Part shown: piece by piece, positions 1 to 7,252 of the stretch
How positions within the stretch are numbered: position 1 is the stretch's first letter
How the letters are laid out: each line of letters starts with the position of its first letter
Origin: DATAUD01 sp036501665
GTDB taxonomy: Bacteria; Verrucomicrobiota; Verrucomicrobiia; Limisphaerales; Palsa-1400
Direction: 5' to 3'
Assembly (NCBI GenBank): GCA_036501665.1
Contig: DASXZW010000104.1
Coordinates: 62,001 to 126,000 of the forward strand
DNA: 64,000 nt
Made by a program: the position numbers and the translations under genes
The notes under the pieces: generated by a model
The model's database searches: none
What the model was told of the DNA's origin: nothing
Seen by the model: only the letters and a program-made list of their open reading frames with translations

Positions 1-2753
1 CTTGGGGGGCCGTCAAACAGAGCATACACGACATGATTTGTAACGGTCAGGGTCCAATTATGCAGCGGCCAGGACGTCTGATTGGTGTCCTGCGGCAGGA
101 ACGAATTGCTCGAAATCACATTATTCGTGAAAAATATCAGCCGCCGCTGCGATTCAGAAAAATAGCAAGGCGGAAGGCCAACGAGATTAATTGAGTTCAA
201 CGTCACAAAGCCCTTGGTGCTGGCATTCGGGATGCCACTCCATGCGGGCCAATTGATTAACTTGCCGTTGTTCGGGCTTACTGTGGGATCATAAACGTAG
301 GAAAAATTCGTAACGTAGCCGTAAGAAAAAAGGCTTTGATCATTTGTCAATTCTATGGTGACGTAGTTTGAAATGTAGTATGAGGTTCCTCCACCGGCTG
401 CGGAGGACCCGGAGTATTGACTCGTATAGGGATTCCAGGCGCCGATTCCAAAACTGTTTGAAACGGCCATGACATAAAACTGGTTCGTGAACTGCGGAGC
501 GCGATTGGTATCCGGTTGCCCCTCCCCGTTGGCGAATCTGGAGAAAAGAACTTTCCGCGTATATAAAATCCGATTGTTAAAGGCATATTGGTAAAATTGA
601 GGAGTGCCCTTCTCCGCGGATACGACCCACGGTATGCCTTCAACATTGAAACCCAATGATCCGCGCTTTGCAAAGTCGTTGATGAACCCCTTAACAACGT
701 TGTTGCTGTTAAGCTGGTAGTAGATCTGCCTCATCTGGTTCAGCGCGACACTTGCGTTGGTGACGTCGTTGGTCCATCCGACGATGTCGATGCCGTCGTT
801 AATCGTATTAGGATTGACACGGGCAAATAGCGGACGGAAAACAAATGGATGTCGCACTGGCGGCAACGGGTTTTTGGCTGGGTAAGTGTTTGTGATCGTT
901 GAACTGTAAATATTCGCCGCCACTTGCAGAATCCGATGGACAGCCTGGTTGTATTGGATTCCGGGGTTATTAAATCGGAAAATAGGAATGTTGGTCACGC
1001 CGAAATAACCAGTCAGAAGCCCCGACTGTTGATAAACCCCGTTGACAGGGACATAATTGGTAAATGTGAACCCTTGCGAACGCAGCAGCAATTCCGCCGC
1101 GTTCGTAAAAAATCCCAGCGGCGTCCAATCCACAAAATTTGTCGGCATCGGGGTGTAAGGCCCCCTCTGGATTTGAGTGGTGTTGTCAAAATTGACGTTG
1201 ACCTTCGTCCGCAAGGTCGGCTGCCCCGCGTCGTTATAAACCCAGACGCCGTATTCCGGTTCAGACCCCGTGCCGATATTCTGCAACAACCGCTCGAAAG
1301 CATACCGGTCCTCAGTATTGGTGTGAAACCCCGCCCTCAACATCCGGTTTGTAAACGCCACGGAAGTCTTGGCTGGATTAAACAAATCCTGCGGATCATA
1401 AAACATGTTCAAGGAATAACTGCCCGGCCATGGGAGACTCGGCGCGATAATTCGCGTTTGAATGTTGTTTGTAGGGTCAAACGGAGGCTCCGTATTTGCT
1501 GTCAATAAATAAGCATCGATTCCGCGTTGATCAAAGCTCGGGTAGAGACTGGGAAGGAGTCCGTCCAACGACCCGAATCCAATATACTTCGCGGTTTTAT
1601 AACCATTGTCAGGCCAGTTCCCATACCTAAAATGTAAAATCGCCTCTGCGTCATCAAAGGCAAAGCCCGTATTGGCCCTGCTGCTTGCGCCAAATGGAGG
1701 ATAATACCGGTATTGCAGCGACGGTTTTACGACGTAATAAGGATCGTCAAGAAGGAGTCCGGGCTGATAAAAATCTGGAGAGACAACATCCAGCAATGCG
1801 GCAAGGTTCAGTTCATACGAGGCTATGCCCTGGTCTCGCGCAAATCCATCAGTCTCCGTGAACGGCAACGCATTATTCAGGGCGTTGACATAGTCGCCCT
1901 TTGCGTAGTTGTGAATGTAGTTAAAATCCAGCGTCTTTCCAATCGGAAGCACCATGTAGGCATAGCGCCCGACGAAAATATTCGTCGCGGAATGGCGGTT
2001 CAAAGGATCGCGCAAAACCCCGATCCATTCCGGCTCGCCGTTCATATAATTTACCTGGGCAAATCCCGTTGGAAAATCAAAGTTTGCGGGAGCCTGCAAA
2101 CCGTTCTCCATGATGTAAGGCAAAACCCCGTTAGTCTCAAAACGTCCGTTGCGATTGACGTCCACCCAAAATCGAAAATCGCTGTTATTGGGAAAAGCAG
2201 GATTGGTGACCACGAACACCGGCGGACGCGGGTCATAGTAAAGATTGGCAATGTTTTGCGCCCAGCCAGCAGGGTCCTTCTGCATGTTGAAAGGCGGCGC
2301 GTTAAACTGGGAGATCGTATAAGAATCGTAATTGACGTTCGTTGTGTCTTTGTTCCCCTTGTTGTAGCCGAACGGGCTGATATAATTCCGCGAAACCATG
2401 TAATCATAACTCAGCGCGTCGCCCCGCGCCTCCATCTGCGCAACGATCTCCGCCTGCGCGCGGTTCAACGCCGCATCGCTCATGTTACGCGCGCTGTCGG
2501 CATCCAGCGTCGAAGTCACCGCCGCCCGGTCGCGCCGCGACATGGACAAAAATGCCACAGCCAAAAACGTAATGGCCGACAACATCAACAACGTGATGAC
2601 AAGGGCCACCCCACGCTCCGAACGTTGAGATGAAGCGCCGCTCCTAAATTTCGAGGTAGGGACGCCTCGCCGAGGCGTCCGCAAACGGCCCAAAGTCAGA
2701 ATAGAGAGGGATGCTCTCGCGGTTGCTCCGCCCTCCGAAAAATTGCGGGGCAC
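1..2753 (-). CDS. Giant pseudopilin-like protein, Verru_Chthon cassette protein A-like (partial, C-terminus off window)
   Basis: The minus strand is open from about 2753 to the left edge without an in-frame stop, giving at least 917 residues; the stop codon lies outside the window. Near residue 49 is a hydrophobic helix (RGVALVITLLMLSAITFLAV) followed by SRRDRAAV, the pattern of PilX-like minor pilins. The rest is a large soluble region rich in N, Y, F and P, with a segment LQYRYYPPFG. Size and position at the end of a pseudopilin run resemble Verru_Chthon cassette protein A (TIGR02600, assigned from memory). The start is uncertain: the chosen GTG lies inside a repeat, no ATG precedes the helix, and a palindrome interrupts the likely start region. 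Probable role: large minor pseudopilin of a type II secretion-like system, function unknown. Confidence 0.7.
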   Translation of the reverse strand, partial: MPRNFSEGGATARASLSILTLGRLRTPRRGVPTSKFRSGASSQRSERGVALVITLLMLSAITFLAVAFLSMSRRDRAAVTSTLDADSARNMSDAALNRAQAEIVAQMEARGDALSYDYMVSRNYISPFGYNKGNKDTTNVNYDSYTISQFNAPPFNMQKDPAGWAQNIANLYYDPRPPVFVVTNPAFPNNSDFRFWVDVNRNGRFETNGVLPYIMENGLQAPANFDFPTGFAQVNYMNGEPEWIGVLRDPLNRHSATNIFVGRYAYMVLPIGKTLDFNYIHNYAKGDYVNALNNALPFTETDGFARDQGIASYELNLAALLDVVSPDFYQPGLLLDDPYYVVKPSLQYRYYPPFGASSRANTGFAFDDAEAILHFRYGNWPDNGYKTAKYIGFGSLDGLLPSLYPSFDQRGIDAYLLTANTEPPFDPTNNIQTRIIAPSLPWPGSYSLNMFYDPQDLFNPAKTSVAFTNRMLRAGFHTNTEDRYAFERLLQNIGTGSEPEYGVWVYNDAGQPTLRTKVNVNFDNTTQIQRGPYTPMPTNFVDWTPLGFFTNAAELLLRSQGFTFTNYVPVNGVYQQSGLLTGYFGVTNIPIFRFNNPGIQYNQAVHRILQVAANIYSSTITNTYPAKNPLPPVRHPFVFRPLFARVNPNTINDGIDIVGWTNDVTNASVALNQMRQIYYQLNSNNVVKGFINDFAKRGSLGFNVEGIPWVVSAEKGTPQFYQYAFNNRILYTRKVLFSRFANGEGQPDTNRAPQFTNQFYVMAVSNSFGIGAWNPYTSQYSGSSAAGGGTSYYISNYVTIELTNDQSLFSYGYVTNFSYVYDPTVSPNNGKLINWPAWSGIPNASTKGFVTLNSINLVGLPPCYFSESQRRLIFFTNNVISSNSFLPQDTNQTSWPLHNWTLTVTNHVVYALFDGPP
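2660..2680. repeat. 21-bp palindrome, family A
   Basis: Arms GGACGCCTCG and CGAGGCGTCC flank a single central base. The same 21 bases recur at 52620-52640. This copy lies in the N-terminal coding or leader region of the giant pseudopilin gene. Confidence 0.8.
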
Positions 2754-2756
2754 TCC

Positions 2757-2833
2757 AGGACGCTGTGATTCATGCGGTTGATTTACCGCGCATTCACAGC
2801 GTCCCGGAGCGCGCCAGATCCCTGGCGCTTTGG
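2757..2833. repeat. Composite palindromic repeat between two pseudopilin genes
   Basis: A first imperfect hairpin (GGACGCTGTGA... paired with ...TCACAGCGTCC, about 2758-2804) is followed by a second at 2806-2833: GGAGCGCG, stem GCGCCAG, loop ATCC, stem CTGGCGC, then TTT. The second hairpin matches the layout of one at 50666-50691. It separates the gene ending at 2876 from the giant gene, where the rest of the operon has overlaps or gaps of only a few bases. Confidence 0.65.
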
Positions 2834-2875
2834 GATTGCCCCTCCCCCACCTCCTGGGCGGTTTTACTGAAAAAT

Positions 2876-3796
2876 TCATCGTGCCACCACCGGAATGCTG
2901 ACCCGGCGACGGAAAATTTCCATCGTGGTCGGCGCGTTAGTACCCATGTAACGAAGAAAAGCTGGCGAAGGACTCGGAATGCTTGCCAGGGCCCGCGCCC
3001 GAATCAAAGCGTCCGGCTCCAAAATGGCCAACTCGACATCCACCGCATTCGGCAGAGTGTTGATCTCCCCATCGACATTGTTCGGCAAGCGAAACCCATT
3101 GGTGGACAATGGATAGGAAAACGATCCTTGAGGCTCCCAATCTCCATAATATGCTTCAACACCCGGCTCTCTGCCATTTTGGTCATAAGCAAAAAGCTTC
3201 AAGCTGACGACTCCGTCCGCCACTCGATGCCAGTAAGCCATATTTGTAAAATTCTGAGTGGCCACAGAGGTCTCAAACGGAACGAAAAGATTATTGGTCA
3301 GTAGGTAAGGAGCGCTGAAATTGGTTTCGAAGCGATAGAGCGTTCCCACAGTGGCGCCGGAATTGGGAACCAGGTTCTGCACCGCGTAACCGACTCCCAT
3401 CCACATGGTGTTGGTGTGTTCCAGAATGTATATGGCATCGACCTGGTTCGTGCGAAACGCCAGTGGAGGGTTAAATTGCGCGTTTGACTGCACACTGTTT
3501 CCCGACCAGGACCAGTAAAGGTTCGTGATGCCGGGGTTATTTCCGTCGCTCATGTGGCGCATGTCCGCCGCAATCATGTCCATGACCGTTCGTCCTGCGT
3601 CAGTGACCGTCGCGGCCTTGATGCCGGTCTTGAAAGCCTTTTGCGTCTGAATAAACATCGCCGTCAAGCCCAGCACGATAAAGCTCAGCATCGCCGTCGA
3701 AACGAGCATTTCCAGAATTGTCAAACCGCGAATACGAAGCCGTTTTCCTGCGGCGTCGCTTGGCCTCTCAACGTATTGTGGCTTTACTCGCTTCAT
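2876..3796 (-). CDS. Pseudopilin, Verru_Chthon cassette protein C-like
   Basis: About 306 residues from the ATG at 3796. A basic leader (KRLRIRG) precedes LTILEMLVSTAMLSFIVLGLTAMF, a type IV prepilin/pseudopilin N-terminus with the cleavage Gly and Glu five residues after cleavage (G^LTILE). The soluble region is rich in N, Y and F. The ATG overlaps the stop of the upstream gene (ATGA), so translation is probably coupled. This start is preferred over an in-frame ATG at 3847 because of that coupling. Family placement (TIGR02599-like) is from memory and gene order. Likely processed by a prepilin peptidase and inserted in the inner membrane. Confidence 0.75.
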   Translation of the reverse strand: MKRVKPQYVERPSDAAGKRLRIRGLTILEMLVSTAMLSFIVLGLTAMFIQTQKAFKTGIKAATVTDAGRTVMDMIAADMRHMSDGNNPGITNLYWSWSGNSVQSNAQFNPPLAFRTNQVDAIYILEHTNTMWMGVGYAVQNLVPNSGATVGTLYRFETNFSAPYLLTNNLFVPFETSVATQNFTNMAYWHRVADGVVSLKLFAYDQNGREPGVEAYYGDWEPQGSFSYPLSTNGFRLPNNVDGEINTLPNAVDVELAILEPDALIRARALASIPSPSPAFLRYMGTNAPTTMEIFRRRVSIPVVAR

Positions 3797-4761
3797 CTGA
3801 GGAATTGGTAGCCTTGAGTCAAGTAGGACTGCGGCTGGAAAAACCACAGTTGCTGCCCGTTGATATGATAAGGAGCACCCGAAGGCAACGTCGCGAACTG
3901 AACGCCTGACGACACCGTCGTTCTGTAAGTCTGGTGATTCGGTCCCACGGTATAAGTGCCGTTCCCCGTATCAATAACCGGCCAGCTAAAACGCATCTTG
4001 ACGTCAAAACTGCTGTACGCCAGCGACCCGACCGCGTAGGGAAGGTTCGTTATCGTCTGTGGCGTCAACGTAAAAGAGGGAAATGGATTTGCTTCCAGAT
4101 ATCGATAATAACGTGTCTGCACGTCAGGACTATTCGTCGCTTCGCCTCGGTTTAGATAAAATTGGTAATTGGTGCTGTCCGGCGCAAAATCGACGAGCGG
4201 CACTATCTCAATATCCATCTGATACCGGAATGCAGTTAATCGGTTCGCTCCGTTTTGCTGCACTGCCGCCCCGCTCAACGAACGCACGATGGCCCGGGTT
4301 ATTGTAAAATTGCTCAAAGTGACGAAGGAAGGTTCAGGAGTGGAGAGCAACCCCAATATCTCCAGGCCAACGCCAAAATTAGTAAAAGTCGCGGTCGTAA
4401 CCGTCTTAATTGTGCCGCTCGCGACGTAATTGCTGATGATCGAAATGCTCTCCACGTAATTCGTCAGAAAATCCAGGCCCGAAAACGGAAGAGTATCATT
4501 TGCGCCGTTGTTTATAACGGTCAGGTTCGTGCTCCCATTCCGAATTGCATCGAGGAAAAACGGCGCATCCTGGCTGATCGTTGTGTCCTCGCGATTATCC
4601 TTTTGCACACTCATTCCCGCCGGAAGAATGCCAATGACCGCCACCAGGGCGAAACCGATTACACCGATGGCGATGGCTATCTCGACCATGGTGAATGCTC
4701 GTTCGCCCTGGCGGCGCTCTTCCTTGGCGTCTGCTAACAGGTTGTGCGGATAAAGGTTCAT
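3793..4761 (-). CDS. Pseudopilin, Verru_Chthon cassette protein B-like
   Basis: 322 residues. The N-terminus RRQGERAFTMVEIAIAIGVIGFALVAVIGILPAGM is a prepilin leader and transmembrane helix; the residue before the cleavage point is Ala in ERA^FTMVE, where Gly is usual. The frame stays open upstream to 5166, but that stretch is antisense-phase readthrough of the previous gene. The ATG at 4761 overlaps the previous stop as ATGA, which decides the start. The GILPAGM stretch after the helix is familiar from Verru_Chthon protein B (TIGR02598, from memory). Role: minor pseudopilin of a secretion or assembly machine, substrate unknown. Confidence 0.75.
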   Translation of the reverse strand: MNLYPHNLLADAKEERRQGERAFTMVEIAIAIGVIGFALVAVIGILPAGMSVQKDNREDTTISQDAPFFLDAIRNGSTNLTVINNGANDTLPFSGLDFLTNYVESISIISNYVASGTIKTVTTATFTNFGVGLEILGLLSTPEPSFVTLSNFTITRAIVRSLSGAAVQQNGANRLTAFRYQMDIEIVPLVDFAPDSTNYQFYLNRGEATNSPDVQTRYYRYLEANPFPSFTLTPQTITNLPYAVGSLAYSSFDVKMRFSWPVIDTGNGTYTVGPNHQTYRTTVSSGVQFATLPSGAPYHINGQQLWFFQPQSYLTQGYQFLR

Positions 4762-5708
4762 TGAAATTGGTTCTGCACAATCGTGGGCCGCGCCGTCAGC
4801 CAATCGATCTTGATCATACACGGATTGTTCGATTCGTTCCCAGGCGGCGCTTCTGTAATGAGCGGCGTCGGCGGCTGGTAAGGCCCGGTGGCAGTTTCCG
4901 GATAAAAAATGCTTCCCCGAGTCAGCGTAATGTATTGGTTCGTGGATGTCAGCAGCGTCCCTTGCGGCGTAAAACCAATGTAAGGCAGGTTCATGTAAGT
5001 GCCCGCGTTGATGGACGGAAATGGAAACGAATTGCTGGCAAAGCCATACACATAATCGGCATTCGTTGTATTGTTTATTGTATTGGTTGTGCGAATCGTC
5101 GCGCCGCGAAATTGTGAGTTGAATTGCATGGGCCAGATGAAAACGCCGCTGGGCAGCGTCTGCCATTCCGTCAGATAATGTGGATAATGTTGGCCGGGTT
5201 GGTCGCCAACTGTTCGGTCGCTTATGATTGCATACGATACAAATTGATGTTCCAACAAGTTTGTTAGTTGCGGCGTGAGCTGCGCCTTTTCCTGGATGAC
5301 ACTATTAAAATCACCCGAATAAGAAGGAACGAAAACCATATATACCGTGGAACGGTTCACCAGCGCCCGGTTGCGCGCCCGCGCCACGTCGTCCATCAAT
5401 TGCCGTGTCGCCGCAGTAACGCCGTTGGCGCGGTTAAATCCGCCCACATGAGGCAGCGCCATCGCCGCGATAAACCCGATGATCGCCATGACCACCAGCA
5501 GTTCCAACAACGTGAACGCGCTTAACCTCCCCAACCGCCGATCTCCCCGCAAACCACGCCCGCGCAAGCCAAACCCGCGTCGCGCTTCTGGAAAACTTGT
5601 CCGGCGCGCCTTCCGCATCCCAACAATCATCGGCTGCGCCCCCGGCTGCTCAAGCCACTCGACAACGAGGCGCTTGATAACGGGTTTATTTTTTGCAGTG
5701 ACGCGCAT
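4758..5708 (-). CDS. Pseudopilin, Verru_Chthon cassette protein D-like
   Basis: 316 residues. A long basic N-terminal leader of about 60 residues precedes SAFTLLELLVVMAIIGFIAAMALP, a pseudopilin helix with the Glu at position 5. The remainder is a GspH-like globular region with many N, T and Y. The ATG at 5708 starts eight bases after the upstream TAA; no strong ribosome-binding site is visible, consistent with coupled translation. The leader is unusually long, so initiation closer to the helix is possible. It matches the D member of the cassette (TIGR02596, from memory). Confidence 0.72.
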   Translation of the reverse strand: MRVTAKNKPVIKRLVVEWLEQPGAQPMIVGMRKARRTSFPEARRGFGLRGRGLRGDRRLGRLSAFTLLELLVVMAIIGFIAAMALPHVGGFNRANGVTAATRQLMDDVARARNRALVNRSTVYMVFVPSYSGDFNSVIQEKAQLTPQLTNLLEHQFVSYAIISDRTVGDQPGQHYPHYLTEWQTLPSGVFIWPMQFNSQFRGATIRTTNTINNTTNADYVYGFASNSFPFPSINAGTYMNLPYIGFTPQGTLLTSTNQYITLTRGSIFYPETATGPYQPPTPLITEAPPGNESNNPCMIKIDWLTARPTIVQNQFQ

Positions 5709-5716
5709 GAAAGTGG

Positions 5717-6400
5717 TTACCAGTTTCCGTTCGTTTCAATCACAGCCTGGCCGCTCTTTGTACCGACTTGAAATTCCGCCCACAAATCATAGCTGTTCTG
5801 GTTGTGGCGCCTCGGACTGGAAGCGTCATAATGCCAGAAATTTGGTTGGGTCTTGACCAATTGCGCGGGCACCAGCAGGCCCAGCACCGCTTGCGGCCCG
5901 GTCGCGCTGGTTCCGGGGTAATTCGTGTAATCCTGCTTTTTCGGTGCGGGTCTGAAGAAATTCTGCGGCTCAGAAGAGTCGGCATTGGCAATGCCATTGC
6001 GGTTCAGATACTTGGCAAATGGCCCTCCAGCGCTCAGCGAAATAAGATCGCCGGTAAAAATGATCGCCTGGGTGGAGTTCGTATTAGTAACCCCGGTCAA
6101 TTCATATATTAAGGCATTTGAAGCGGTAAGGCTCTCGTAAGTTTGCGGTGTAACGGCAGGAACCAATCCGGCAAGGTTTCCATTGTCCGGCGGATAAAAA
6201 TTCAACTTCGCCTGATAATTATCGATCATCGTCTGGAGCTTTTCCCGCTCCGCCTTGACCGCCGTTTCCATTTTGATCTTCGCCGCATATTGCCCGCCCG
6301 TAAGGATCATCGCCGCGATGATCCCCATGATCGCGATGACCGTAAGGATTTCGATCAGCGTAAACGCCTCTTGCCCCGATTTTGTATGATTAAGCTTCAT
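5717..6400 (-). CDS. GspG-like major pseudopilin
   Basis: 227 residues. A short leader MKLNHTKSGQ is followed by EAFTLIEILTVIAIMGIIAAMILTGG, the class III pilin-like helix with the conserved Glu. A coiled stretch (AVKAEREKLQTMIDNYQAKL) then leads into NFYPPDNGN, typical of GspG-type pseudopilins. The residue before the cleaved Phe is Ala instead of Gly. It starts one base after the stop of the BrnA-like gene (TAG-C-ATG), so it is probably co-transcribed with the toxin-antitoxin pair and the four following pseudopilins. It could be the main subunit of the pseudopilus whose minor subunits are encoded downstream. Confidence 0.8.
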   Translation of the reverse strand: MKLNHTKSGQEAFTLIEILTVIAIMGIIAAMILTGGQYAAKIKMETAVKAEREKLQTMIDNYQAKLNFYPPDNGNLAGLVPAVTPQTYESLTASNALIYELTGVTNTNSTQAIIFTGDLISLSAGGPFAKYLNRNGIANADSSEPQNFFRPAPKKQDYTNYPGTSATGPQAVLGLLVPAQLVKTQPNFWHYDASSPRRHNQNSYDLWAEFQVGTKSGQAVIETNGNW

Positions 6401-6401
6401 G

Positions 6402-6701
6402 CTATCCGTTTTGAGCCCGCGCGCCCGACTTCTGTTCGCGCATTTCCTGTTCCATCCGTTCGCTCAGCCATTGCTTGATCATGCTTTGATAATTTAAAAA
6501 CCGTGTTCTGGCCAGCCGCTTAATTCGTGCCAACATTCGCGGATCCATCCGAAGACTGATCGCCACTGAGTCCGCCAGCTCATTTGACATCACCGACGAC
6601 TCCATCAGCCGGACCTCAATTCGGTTCTCAGCCCAGAACGCCGCCTCGGATTCTTCGCGGTCGAACAGCGGAACTTCTTCCCAATTTGCGATGGCATTCA
6701 T
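6402..6701 (-). CDS. brnA: BrnA-like antitoxin
   Basis: 99 residues. The C-terminal half (VAISLRMDPRMLARIKRLARTRFLNYQSMIKQWLSERM) is a ribbon-helix-helix domain of the BrnA/CopG type: a strand with ISLRMD, then two helices. The N-terminal half is acidic and would wrap the toxin. In the BrnTA family this protein neutralises BrnT and represses the operon by binding operators upstream of brnT. It sits 10 bases after the toxin gene, the usual BrnT-BrnA order. Confidence 0.75.
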   Translation of the reverse strand: MNAIANWEEVPLFDREESEAAFWAENRIEVRLMESSVMSNELADSVAISLRMDPRMLARIKRLARTRFLNYQSMIKQWLSERMEQEMREQKSGARAQNG

Positions 6702-6711
6702 GGTATTGAAA

Positions 6712-6999
6712 CTATTGCGCCAGCGTTTGATTTAATTTTCGTTGATAGAGATATTTCTCTTCAACCTCAAAAGGACGCGCGAAAATCACGCGCGCCTGCT
6801 TGCCGTTCGTGCGGTAAACGGTAAAAATCCCCGTCCCGTCGGACGCTGTCCCCAAGTTAAAAAACCGAGCCTGAACCGCAAACCGGGGCGAATCCGGCAA
6901 CAAACGCACAGCAAAAGGATCCTCAAAAGACTCTTCAATCGCCTGCAAAGTCAGCGTCCGAGCTAAATTGAACGGCGGATTGTTCCAGTCAAATTCCAT
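6712..6999 (-). CDS. brnT: BrnT-like ribonuclease toxin
   Basis: 95 residues, the usual BrnT length. It starts with MEFDWNNPPFNLARTLTLQAIEESFEDPFAVRLLPD and ends with GIFTVYRTNGKQARVIFARPFEVEEKYLYQRK. This follows the BrnT plan of an N-terminal FxWDxxK...N helix, a central sheet and the motif (R)IIxAR. The His usual in the N-terminal KHG motif is not evident (NLARTLTL), so catalysis may be altered. BrnT is an mRNA endonuclease held inactive by BrnA. It is the first gene of a run continuing into pseudopilins. Confidence 0.7.
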   Translation of the reverse strand: MEFDWNNPPFNLARTLTLQAIEESFEDPFAVRLLPDSPRFAVQARFFNLGTASDGTGIFTVYRTNGKQARVIFARPFEVEEKYLYQRKLNQTLAQ

Positions 7000-7025
7000 A
7001 CTTTGTAAACCTTTTGGCCATGCAA

Positions 7026-7045
7026 TGTATTTACGTTGTATTTAC
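7026..7045. promoter_or_regulatory. Direct repeats upstream of brnT, candidate BrnA operator
   Basis: TGTATTTAC occurs at 7026-7034 and again at 7037-7045, one helical turn apart, 27 bases upstream of the brnT start codon. Ribbon-helix-helix antitoxins often bind such repeats; the assignment is inferred from position. Confidence 0.45.
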
Positions 7046-7252
7046 TACACGCAAAACGGTCGGTCAAGGGCTTTTTGCTGAAATTGGAGTTTTTCCAAAA
7101 AATCAGGGAAACCCTGACTAAAAGTGCTCGTAGAAAAAAGAATTTCAACCGTCTGAAATCTGATTTCTGAGTTCTGGATTCTGTATTCTACCTCCCGATT
7201 TCTGAAGATTTTAGGGTTGATTGTGACAATCGTTGGAGGTATTCAACATCAG

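Noticed and set aside
4762..5166. Long upstream extension of the pseudopilin gene that ends at 3793
   Set aside because: It overlaps the previous pseudopilin gene in another frame and its residues look random; the ATGA overlap at 4758-4761 marks the real start.
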